DNA of 5,216 nucleotides from Deltaproteobacteria bacterium (GCA_005879255.1 VBKY01000366.1:1-5216); one strand, 5' to 3'; counted from the first letter of the stretch, positions 1 through 5,167 are shown. The notes: a model not told the origin generated them from the sequence alone. A program made the numbers and translations.

Positions 1-337
1 TCGCCATCGCCACCACGTGAGCCTCGTGCGTCGCCAAGACCAACTTGAGCTTAGGCCGGTCGATCACCGCATCGCAGAGCGCGCCGAGGCCCGAACCGTT
101 GCCGACGAAGAGATATTCGTTGCCGGTTTGCAAAAGCTGCTCTGCGAGCATCGCGCCGCCGTTGCCCTCAAACTCCTTCCAATATTCTTTGCCGGCCGTA
201 TCAGCATGGGCAACAGGGACGAGATTTTGTAATACCGACTCGGCCGCCGCCACCGTAAACCCGGCCGCGGCCATGGATTTTAAGAAACCGCGCCTTGAAA
301 GGTCTTGATTCAAAAAATCTCTTACCAAGCTACGCAT
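1..337 (-). CDS. Tat-exported thiamine-diphosphate-binding enzyme, N-terminal part (partial)
   Basis: The first 112 residues are visible; the rest runs off the left edge. The start is ATG at 337, fixed by a strong Shine-Dalgarno (GGAGGTG) at 341-347. The N-terminus is a twin-arginine signal: an LSRRGFLK motif at residues 13-20, an Ala-rich hydrophobic stretch to ~32, and a likely cleavage after the AHA of residues 43-45. The mature part begins like the Pyr domain of the acetolactate synthase/benzoylformate decarboxylase superfamily: GGAMLAEQLLQTG (60-72), EYLFVGNGSG (74-83) and LATHEAHVVAMA (101-112). By family knowledge, E105 of HEAH matches the glutamate that activates the ThDP aminopyrimidine ring. 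The usual partner halves (central domain, PP domain with GDG...NN) are outside the window, so the reaction is unknown. ThDP enzymes are normally cytoplasmic, so Tat export, in which a folded cofactor-loaded protein crosses the membrane, is notable. It is transcribed in the same direction as the MBL and SBP genes, but a 326-bp gap suggests its own promoter. Confidence 0.85.
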   Translation of the reverse strand, partial: MRSLVRDFLNQDLSRRGFLKSMAAAGFTVAAAESVLQNLVPVAHADTAGKEYWKEFEGNGGAMLAEQLLQTGNEYLFVGNGSGLGALCDAVIDRPKLKLVLATHEAHVVAMA

Positions 338-340
338 AGA

Positions 341-347
341 CACCTCC
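341..347 (-). promoter_or_regulatory. Ribosome binding site of the ThDP-enzyme gene
   Basis: On the minus strand the sequence reads GGAGGTG, three bases before the ATG at 337. This is a near-perfect anti-16S match, and it fixes the start codon and so the presence of the Tat signal. Confidence 0.8.
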
Positions 348-357
348 GTATGAAAGT

Positions 358-436
358 TGGAGTGATGGAGTGCTGGAGTATTGGAATGTTGGGTTATTAA
401 GACACTCCTCCATCACTCCACCGTTCCATTACTCCA
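358..436. repeat. Inverted array of 8-bp TGGAGTNN units
   Basis: Five consecutive octamers run on the plus strand from 358 to 397: TGGAGTGA, TGGAGTGC, TGGAGTAT, TGGAATGT and TGGGTTAT. After a 7-base spacer, four octamers in exact 8-bp phase run on the minus strand from 436 to 405: TGGAGTAA, TGGAACGG, TGGAGTGA and TGGAGGAG. The outermost plus units and the inner minus units give a perfect 13-bp inverted repeat (358-370 with 408-420, TGGAGTGATGGAG), able to form a hairpin or cruciform. The array ends about 20 bases upstream of the ThDP-enzyme start codon, so it would lie in its leader or promoter region. The function is unknown. Confidence 0.8.
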
Positions 437-534
437 TATTCTTTTGAGCGGATTCTAGTGAAAACGACGGGGAGGGGTCAAGGGAAATGTTTTGGGAAAT
501 TACCGGGCCGAATGATTCGAAAATTCCGTTCTAC

Positions 535-566
535 TGAGCTTGCCGAAGTATGAGCTTGTCGAAGCA
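535..566. repeat. Tandem pair of TGAGCTTGYCGAAGYA
   Basis: Two adjacent 16-bp copies are present: TGAGCTTGCCGAAGTA (535-550) and TGAGCTTGTCGAAGCA (551-566), identical at 14 of 16 positions. The complementary core TTCGACAAGCTCA is a motif I recall as dispersed in intergenic DNA of many environmental proteobacterial genomes (memory, not a search). No function is evident here. Confidence 0.7.
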
Positions 567-663
567 TTCTTTGGCTTTTTTCAGGAGGCTGCCAGTCTAC
601 TCCAGGCATTCCAGCAATGACGCAGGCCAAACCTCGTCGTATCAGGCGGCAGCGTCCCCGATT

Positions 664-1557
664 TCACTTCCCTGTCACCGCGCGATAAGCGGCTTCGATA
701 TTGTTGGGGTAGCGGTAGCGGTCTTTGCCTTCCCAGTCCTCGGTACCGGGGATCTTCAATTCTTTTTTAACCTCGTCGAGCGATTTCCCCTGCTTCGCCA
801 TCTGGCCGACCCGTTCGAGCAGTAAGTCATAATATTTCTCCATGTCTTCGAGAATCCTCGCGGTGCCAGGCGAGCCATGACCCGTTATCACGACTTCCGG
901 TTGGAGCGCCCTCATCATTCTAATGGCGTTCAACGTGTCCGGAATGCTGACGAACTCACGCAAATTATTGAACCGCTTGACGCCCACCGACGCCGCGGCG
1001 AAAAGCACCCGCTCCTTGGGCAACCAAATCGCGGAGTCAGCCTCGCTGTGGACATTTTTCAGGTAGTACAACTCGAAGGTTCTATCGCCGACGTTGAGAA
1101 CTAACTTATCGCGGTATTCGATATGCGGCGTGACCACCCGAAAGTTCTTCATCTCTTGCAGGTTCGGATATTCCGCGACGATCTTTTTTGCCCGCTCTGG
1201 CGGCAGGCCTTTCTTCATCGATTCCGTCGCTCCGGCGTGAGCTACGATCAGTGCCGGCGGCGAAAACATCCAGTGACCGGTGGTGTGGTCGGTGTGCGGT
1301 TCGGTATTGATGAGATAGCGAACCGGTTGAGACGTGAGTTTCTTCAACGCCTCGGCCACAGCCACTGAATCCGGCGGACGATGGCCGCTGTCGATCACCA
1401 CCACGCCTTTCGAAGTTAGAATGATCGTCGCGTTGGAGTCCGCCGGATTCTGCGCGTAGACATAGATGCCTTCTTTGATTTTTTTGAAATGCGGCCCGAG
1501 ATCCTGGGCCGCGAGGATTCGAACCGTTAGCAAACTGACAGATACTGCAAATGTCAA
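664..1557 (-). CDS. Exported MBL-fold metallohydrolase, atypical metal site
   Basis: This is a metallo-beta-lactamase-fold hydrolase of about 300 residues. The coordinates use the TTG at 1557, but the true start is probably 18 bases upstream at 1575 (ATA). An AAGGAG Shine-Dalgarno (1582-1587) lies 6 bases before that ATA, and the extension adds a Lys-containing n-region (MKTKLA) to an otherwise poor signal peptide, with cleavage likely near LAA-Q (15-18, TTG numbering). Fold marks in TTG numbering are GVVVIDSGHRP (51-61), NTEPHTDHTTGH (84-95), H170 in NVHSEAD, VLFAAA (184-189) and TGHGSPG (225-231). The canonical HxHxDH reads E86-P-H88-T-D90-H91, so the first His is Glu. The usual Asp of the LFxGD strand is Ala, while H170 and H227 are kept. 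The C-terminal ~60 residues are helical with several charged residues. Substrate unknown; lactonase, lactamase or another hydrolytic ester/amide role is possible. It lies 79 bases downstream of the SBP stop on the same strand, so co-transcription is likely. Confidence 0.88.
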   Translation of the reverse strand: MTFAVSVSLLTVRILAAQDLGPHFKKIKEGIYVYAQNPADSNATIILTSKGVVVIDSGHRPPDSVAVAEALKKLTSQPVRYLINTEPHTDHTTGHWMFSPPALIVAHAGATESMKKGLPPERAKKIVAEYPNLQEMKNFRVVTPHIEYRDKLVLNVGDRTFELYYLKNVHSEADSAIWLPKERVLFAAASVGVKRFNNLREFVSIPDTLNAIRMMRALQPEVVITGHGSPGTARILEDMEKYYDLLLERVGQMAKQGKSLDEVKKELKIPGTEDWEGKDRYRYPNNIEAAYRAVTGK

Positions 1558-1581
1558 TGCCAGTTTGGTTTTTATGGCCGT

Positions 1582-1587
1582 CTCCTT
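1582..1587 (-). promoter_or_regulatory. Ribosome binding site pointing to an ATA start for the MBL gene
   Basis: The minus strand reads AAGGAG, then ACGGCC, then ATA AAA ACC AAA CTG GCA TTG in frame with the MBL gene. The 6-base spacing is ideal for a start at 1575. The first conventional start codon in frame after it that is normally accepted (TTG at 1557) is 24 bases away, and a CTG at 1563 is 18 bases away. Confidence 0.6.
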
Positions 1588-1605
1588 GTTAGAATCGAGT
1601 GCGTG

Positions 1606-1635
1606 AAGGTACTAAGAAACCTTCTGGAGTGTCAA
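1606..1635 (-). promoter_or_regulatory. Possible sigma70-type promoter before the MBL gene
   Basis: Just after the SBP stop, the minus strand has a perfect TTGACA (1635-1630). An 18-base spacer and TACCTT (1611-1606) follow; that is a poor -10 hexamer, with only T1, A2 and T6 kept. A 6-bp stem with an 8-base loop (GAAGGT/ACCTTC, 1605-1624) overlaps the same stretch and has no U-run, so it is not a typical terminator. The MBL gene may have its own promoter in addition to read-through from the SBP gene. Confidence 0.25.
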
Positions 1636-1636
1636 C

Positions 1637-2716
1637 TTATTGAGCGCGTTCGCCGTGCTCGGCTGGTTTGTGTGACGGACGATTGAAGAAGCCGTCTTTT
1701 TCAAGCTCCCTCACCACACTCTGATTGGTGATGTCTTCCGCGCGTTTTCCTTTGAGGCCGGGCTTGGCACTGAATTCTTCGATGCCGAGGGCGACGTTGT
1801 CCAACTTGGGATAGGGCCGCTCTGGAATCGCGCCGTGAACGTAGGTCCGGTACATGAACTCCAGCAACGTGGGATCTTTGACATTTAAATAGCGGCCGTA
1901 GATACGATCCGCCTGGGAGCGATCGCGCCGCGCCAATGCGATGGAGTCGCTTAGCGCCTGGACAAATCCTTTGACGACGGCGCGCGAATTGGCGAGCAGA
2001 CTGCGCGTCACGGCGAAGTCGACTCCCGCGCCGATGAAAAGCTTTAAGCTCTCGTTATCGGCGAGCACGCGGACCTTGCTCATTTCGCCGCGCCGCTCCA
2101 GCTCAAATAAATTGTCCTCGTTGCTCGTCGTCGCGTCGATCTCGCCTTTGAGCAGCGCGTTTAAGCGCTGGATGCTCCTGCTGCCGAACGGAACAAGAGT
2201 CACATCCCGGTCAGGGTTCAAGCCAAGGCGCTGCAACGCCTGGCGCGTGATCCGATCCTGGCTGCTATTCGGCTCGCCGGTGCCGACTCTTTTTCCTTTG
2301 AGATCTTGCGGTCGAGTGATTTCCGGCCGGGCGACGAGCTTGAGCACGCTGTAGCCGGTGTTCGCGAAGAAAACCAAGTCTTTGCCGTCGCCGATCCCAG
2401 AAACGATCCAGTTCGCCGTAGCGACGTAAATCTGCGCTTCATCGCGGCCGATCCTTTCGACCAAATCCTCGCCGGACTTGGGCGCCTTGATCTCGACTTT
2501 GAGCCCGTGCTTCTCGAATAAACCGGCATCCTGAGCGAGCCACAGCGGCAGCTTCGCCGGCCGGTCGGGATAAGAAAGGACGGTAAGAGAGTGTAAATCA
2601 GCAGCAATCAATGGTGTCGGGAGAAATACCCAAGCACAGAGCAGCAACACGTAAATAAGATCTAAGACGGGAGAGACAACTACCCCCTCGCCCACAACGT
2701 GCTGATCATGTTCCAT
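1637..2716 (-). CDS. NMT1/SsuA-type ABC transporter substrate-binding protein, N-terminus altered by an IS
   Basis: This is a periplasmic binding protein of the NMT1/THI5-like (SsuA/TauA/nitrate) superfamily, which delivers small organic ligands to an ABC permease. In the 359-residue reading, residues 20-39 form a hydrophobic signal core ending PLIAAD, with cleavage likely after A39. Family marks are PLWLAQDAGLFEKHGLKVEI (57-76), RPQDLKGKRVGTGEPNSSQD (135-154), a RLGLNPDRDVTLVPFGS strand-turn (163-179) and GEIDATTSNED (191-201), which lies in the ligand cleft region. The C-terminus is intact. The oddity is the start. ATG 2716 and codons 1-5 (MEHDQ) fall within the terminal inverted repeat of the adjacent IS, and the resulting n-region is acidic with no Lys or Arg, unlike a normal signal peptide. 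The element has a GGGGGG run 4 bases before this ATG that could serve as a weak ribosome site. The next in-frame candidate, GTG at 2650, has no Shine-Dalgarno and would shorten the signal. Expression in this form is uncertain. No permease or ATPase gene is nearby. Confidence 0.82.
   Translation of the reverse strand: MEHDQHVVGEGVVVSPVLDLIYVLLLCAWVFLPTPLIAADLHSLTVLSYPDRPAKLPLWLAQDAGLFEKHGLKVEIKAPKSGEDLVERIGRDEAQIYVATANWIVSGIGDGKDLVFFANTGYSVLKLVARPEITRPQDLKGKRVGTGEPNSSQDRITRQALQRLGLNPDRDVTLVPFGSRSIQRLNALLKGEIDATTSNEDNLFELERRGEMSKVRVLADNESLKLFIGAGVDFAVTRSLLANSRAVVKGFVQALSDSIALARRDRSQADRIYGRYLNVKDPTLLEFMYRTYVHGAIPERPYPKLDNVALGIEEFSAKPGLKGKRAEDITNQSVVRELEKDGFFNRPSHKPAEHGERAQ
2682..2693. repeat. 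Left half of a palindromic intergenic repeat split by the IS
   Basis: ACCCCCTCGCCC, 8 bases from the element's left end, is complementary, allowing one bulged G, to GGGAGGGGGT at 5144-5153 on the other side. Joined without the element, the halves would form a ~10-bp hairpin with a short loop. It resembles the C-run/G-run palindromes (CCCTCTCCC...GGGAGAGGG) that I recall as common between genes in proteobacteria. Confidence 0.5.
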
Positions 2717-2718
2717 AA
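2702..2718 (+). repeat. Left terminal inverted repeat of the IS
   Basis: CTGATCATGTTCCATAA pairs with the right end at 13 of 17 positions; the outer CTGATC and inner CCATAA blocks are identical. On the minus strand this repeat contains the ATG (2716) that opens the SBP reading frame. Confidence 0.75.
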
Positions 2719-2747
2719 CTCCCCCCGCTGGACACTAGCGATAGTTT

Positions 2748-5132
2748 GTGGCAGTCTGTGCGCAGATGGAAGCCAGCGTGGTGGTGTGCGGACAAGATTT
2801 TTCGCACGAGGTGCTGCGGCGTATCAACGCGGCGGTGCGCGCACGACCGCAGGGGTCGCGAGCGGAATTGGCGCGGCAGGTCTGCGAGTGGTTGAGCTGG
2901 CGCACTGAGGATGGCCGGGCCAAGGCGATGAACTGCCGGGTAGCGCTGGGCCGTTTGGCCGAGCGCGGACTGATCCAATTGCCAGCGCCGCGCCGCACTG
3001 TGCGCTTTAGCCCATCGAGCTTTGCTGGGACTCGATTGCATGTGCCTTCGAAGCTTGAGAGCTCGGTCGAGGAGTTGCGCGGGCTTAAATTGGTGTTGGT
3101 GAGTTCTAAGGATCGCTGTTTGGACTTGCAATGGAAGAAGCTGGTAGCCACCCATCACTATTTGGGATACCGACCGTTGTGTGGCGCGCAGCTGCGTTAC
3201 CTGATCGGCTGTGACCAGGGATGGCTGGGAGCGTTGGCCTTCAGTGCGGCGGCTTTGCATTTGAAGGCGCGTGAGCGCTGGATTGGCTGGAGTCATGCTG
3301 CGCATCAGTATCATCTGCCCAAGGTGGTGGCCAACTCGCGGTTTGTCATTGCGCGCGGGATACGGGTGAAGAATTTGGCTTCCAAGATGTTGGCACGGGT
3401 GCAAAAACGTTTGCCACAAGATTGGGCGCAAGCGTATGGTTATAAGCCCTTGCTTTTGGAGACCTATGTTGAGGCGAAGCGTTTTGAAGCGACGTGTTAC
3501 CGGGCGGCCAACTGGATCTACGTGGGAAAGAGCTGCGGTCGCGGTCGTCAAGACCGCGAGCACCGAGAGAAAAAGCCGATCAAGAATATTTATCTCTACC
3601 CGTTGGTCTCGGACTGGCAAAAGCGTTTGTGCGAAGAGCCGGGTCCAGCGCGTCTGTTGCCCACAGCGAGCGCCAAGCCATCCAAGCCAGCACGGGACTG
3701 GGCGGAACAAGAGTTTGGCCGTGTCCGGCTGCGTGATCGACGCCATCGCGAGCGGCTTTTTACTGTGGCGCGTGATTTCTATGCGCAGCCCGGTGCCAAT
3801 ATTCCGCAGGCTTGTCAGAGCCGTGCTAGGACCAAAGCGGCGTATCGGTTCTTTGAGCATAAGGGTGTGAAGATCGATACCATCCTTTCCTCGCACTATC
3901 ACTCTACCATGGAGAGAATTGCGCGCGAGAAAACTCCCGTGGTGCTGGCGGTGCAGGACACCACCAGCTTTAACTATGACACTCACGCGGACATGGAAGG
4001 GCTGGGGCCGATTAATAAGCATGTCGACGGCGCGCAAGGCATTCTCATGCACGACACCATGGCCTATACCACCGAGGGAACGGCGATAGGCTTGGTCGAT
4101 ATCCAGGTCTGGGCACGTGATCCCAAACAGTTCGGCCAGCGAGTCACCCGCTACCAGCGACCGATCGAACAAAAGGAGAGCCATAAATGGCTCAAGAGTT
4201 TTGCGGGTGCGGCGCGTCTGCAACGCCAGTTGGGAGCGGCCACCACGGTAGTCAGTGTGGGGGATCGCGAGGCCGATGTTTACGAGCTGTTTTTGTTGGC
4301 GCAAAAAGATCGGTTGCATCCCAAGCTTTTGATCCGAGCCGAGCAGGACCGCCGACTCCAAGACAGCGATGCTAACCTGTGGGCGTACATGCAAAGCCAA
4401 GCGGTGGCGGGTCAGCGTGTGCTTCATCTGCCTCGACGCACGGGCCGAGCGGCCCGCGATTGTGTGCTGGAGATTCGCTTTGCGCCAGTGCAGTTGCGCC
4501 CTCCCAAACACAATCCTTCGCTGGCCATGCTGAGTCTTTGGGCCGTCTATGTCACCGAAGTCAATCCGCCTTCGTCCAAAGAAGCCATTGAGTGGATGTT
4601 GTTGACCACCCTCGAGGTGGCTAGCCTCGATCAGGCCGTTGAAAAAGTCCACTGGTACAACAAGCGCTGGGGCATTGAGGAGTATCATCGCACGCTCAAA
4701 AGTGTCTGTCGGATCGAGAACCGTCAGCTCGGCGATCGCACAGTTTGGGAAAATTGCCTGGCCATTGACTTGGTGGTGGCCTGGAGAATCGAACACATCA
4801 AGAAACTCTCGCGCACTCGTCCATTGGAGCCGTGTAGCATTGCTTTTGAACAACACGAGTGGCAGGCGCTGTTGGCCTTTAAACGTCCCCATCAGCTGCT
4901 GCCCTCCACGCCACTCAACTTGCGCGAAATCACACGCCTCACCGCTGAGCTCGGAGGTTTTCTTGGCCGCAAGGGCGACGGCGAGCCCGGCTCGACAACC
5001 CTCGCTCGCGGCTTGCAACGCCTCCAAGACATCGCCGCTGCTTTCTTGATCTTCAAACAGCATCAGCATTCTATGCAGCAGCAACCCACTAACTCCAACC
5101 TCCCAGTCGCCAGCCATAAGGATTATGGGTAA
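2748..5132 (+). CDS. DruA-like (DUF4338) domain fused to Tn5-type IS4-family DDE transposase
   Basis: A single uninterrupted 794-residue frame. The start is GTG 2748; ATG 2766 (residue 7) is an equal alternative, and neither has a clear Shine-Dalgarno. Residues ~19-85 look like a helical winged-helix-type segment (RAELARQVCEWLSW, NCRVALGRLAERGLIQLP) typical of what precedes DruA domains. Residues ~127-290 match the DUF4338/DruA family: HHYLGYRPLCGAQLRYLIG (136-154), GWLGALAFSAAA (158-169), NSRFVI (196-201), NLASKML (209-215), and CYRAANWIYVGKSCGRGRQ (250-268). A Pro/Ala-rich linker follows (~298-316). Residues 317-375 resemble the Tn5 transposase N-terminal DNA-binding domain (DWAEQEFGRVRLRDRRHRER, AAYRFFEH). 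The RNase H-like core has D404 (VQDTTSFNY), D506 (VGDREADVYELF) and E644. The YREK signature is complete: Y637, R640, E644, K651. The D506-E644 distance of 138 equals that of Tn5 (D188-E326), and an insertion-domain-like beta segment lies between. It should cut and paste the element. The role of the DruA part is unknown: extra DNA binding, target choice or regulation. No stop or frame change separates the two halves. Confidence 0.9.
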   Translation: MAVCAQMEASVVVCGQDFSHEVLRRINAAVRARPQGSRAELARQVCEWLSWRTEDGRAKAMNCRVALGRLAERGLIQLPAPRRTVRFSPSSFAGTRLHVPSKLESSVEELRGLKLVLVSSKDRCLDLQWKKLVATHHYLGYRPLCGAQLRYLIGCDQGWLGALAFSAAALHLKARERWIGWSHAAHQYHLPKVVANSRFVIARGIRVKNLASKMLARVQKRLPQDWAQAYGYKPLLLETYVEAKRFEATCYRAANWIYVGKSCGRGRQDREHREKKPIKNIYLYPLVSDWQKRLCEEPGPARLLPTASAKPSKPARDWAEQEFGRVRLRDRRHRERLFTVARDFYAQPGANIPQACQSRARTKAAYRFFEHKGVKIDTILSSHYHSTMERIAREKTPVVLAVQDTTSFNYDTHADMEGLGPINKHVDGAQGILMHDTMAYTTEGTAIGLVDIQVWARDPKQFGQRVTRYQRPIEQKESHKWLKSFAGAARLQRQLGAATTVVSVGDREADVYELFLLAQKDRLHPKLLIRAEQDRRLQDSDANLWAYMQSQAVAGQRVLHLPRRTGRAARDCVLEIRFAPVQLRPPKHNPSLAMLSLWAVYVTEVNPPSSKEAIEWMLLTTLEVASLDQAVEKVHWYNKRWGIEEYHRTLKSVCRIENRQLGDRTVWENCLAIDLVVAWRIEHIKKLSRTRPLEPCSIAFEQHEWQALLAFKRPHQLLPSTPLNLREITRLTAELGGFLGRKGDGEPGSTTLARGLQRLQDIAAAFLIFKQHQHSMQQQPTNSNLPVASHKDYG
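5114..5128. repeat. Subterminal palindrome CCATAA-GGA-TTATGG in the IS right end
   Basis: This is a perfect 6-bp inverted repeat with a 3-base spacer, overlapping the last codons of the transposase and the inner block of the right terminal repeat. The same CCATAA block occurs once at the left end (2713-2718). It could be part of the transposase or DruA-module binding site; this is inferred from position only. Confidence 0.45.
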
Positions 5133-5139
5133 CGATCAG
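5123..5139 (-). repeat. Right terminal inverted repeat of the IS
   Basis: On the minus strand it reads CTGATCGTTACCCATAA, the partner of 2702-2718. The transposase stop codon TAA (5130-5132) lies within it, so coding and end sequences overlap. Confidence 0.75.
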
Positions 5140-5143
5140 CTCT

Positions 5144-5164
5144 GGGAGGGGGTTAGGGTGAGGG
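5144..5164 (+). repeat. Right half of the split palindrome; G-quadruplex-type G-tracts
   Basis: Four G-runs occur at 5144-5146, 5148-5152, 5156-5158 and 5162-5164, with loops of 1, 3 and 3 bases. This fits the standard intramolecular G-quadruplex pattern. The first two runs are also the right arm of the palindrome interrupted by the IS. On the minus strand, this region lies just after the stop codon of the gene at the right edge. Confidence 0.5.
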
Positions 5165-5167
5165 CGT

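Larger units (their letters stand above)
338..663. other. Repeat-rich intergenic region without a gene
   Basis: This is the gap between the MBL stop and the ThDP-enzyme start. I see no credible coding sequence on either strand. It holds the 8-bp-unit inverted array (358-436), a 16-bp direct repeat in tandem (535-566), and at 605-622 the string GGCATTCCAGCAATGACG. That last string resembles the short dispersed GTCATTGCTGGAATG motifs I recall from proteobacterial intergenic DNA (memory, not a search). A promoter for the ThDP-enzyme gene should lie here, but I cannot pick a convincing -35/-10 pair. No hairpin followed by a U-run is visible after the MBL stop. Confidence 0.7.
2702..5139 (+). mobile_element. 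IS4/Tn5-like insertion sequence carrying a DruA-transposase fusion gene
   Basis: The element is about 2438 bp and bounded by imperfect 17-bp inverted repeats: left CTGATCATGTTCCATAA, right (complement) CTGATCGTTACCCATAA, matching at 13 of 17 positions. IS10 and IS50 ends also begin CTGA, which supports this boundary; an outer G/C pair (2701/5140) would extend the repeat by one base. One gene fills it, from 2748 to 5132, with its stop codon inside the right repeat. IS10/IS50 relatives make 9-bp target duplications. Here the 9-base flanks are CACAACGTG (2693-2701) and CTCTGGGAG (5140-5148), sharing only four positions, so no clean duplication exists. The element looks structurally intact, because the frame is open and all catalytic residues are present. 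It is larger than classic IS4 members (about 1.3-1.5 kb) because of the extra N-terminal module. Confidence 0.82.

Noticed and set aside
45..308. Plus-strand frames at the left edge (17-232 and 45-308)
   Set aside because: Both are antisense to the ThDP-enzyme N-terminus, which has a strong ribosome site, Tat motif and family motifs.
358..436. CRISPR array or rho-independent terminator
   Set aside because: The repeat units are only 8 bp and directly abutting with no spacers, and the 13-bp stem has a 37-base loop and no following U-run.
550..825. 91-residue plus-strand frame across the intergenic gap and the MBL 3' end
   Set aside because: Half lies in dispersed-repeat DNA and half is antisense to the MBL gene; no ribosome site or domain.
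1941..2354. 137-residue plus-strand frame inside the SBP gene
   Set aside because: Antisense to a clear substrate-binding-protein sequence, Ser/Leu/Arg-rich, no family motif, no ribosome site.
2218..2607. 129-residue minus-strand frame overlapping the SBP gene in another phase
   Set aside because: A phase-shifted shadow of the SBP coding sequence with low-complexity Arg/Ser composition.
2748..3620. A complete Druantia defence system
   Set aside because: Only the DruA-like module is present; no DruB-DruE genes, such as the large helicase DruE, are in the window, and the module belongs to a transposase gene.
3436..3870. 144-residue plus-strand frame within the transposase gene
   Set aside because: An out-of-phase shadow; its sequence is Arg/Ser-rich and matches nothing, whereas the main frame is continuous through it, so it is no evidence of a programmed frameshift.
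2706..5117. 803-residue open frame on the minus strand covering almost all of the IS
   Set aside because: It is fully antisense to the transposase gene, has no recognisable domain, and its composition (rich in Arg, His, Gln, Leu) is typical of a mirror frame. The plus-strand frame carries DruA blocks and a full set of DDE/YREK residues.
2693..5148. Perfect 9-bp target-site duplication around the IS
   Set aside because: CACAACGTG and CTCTGGGAG match at only four of nine positions; shifting the boundary by one base does not improve this.
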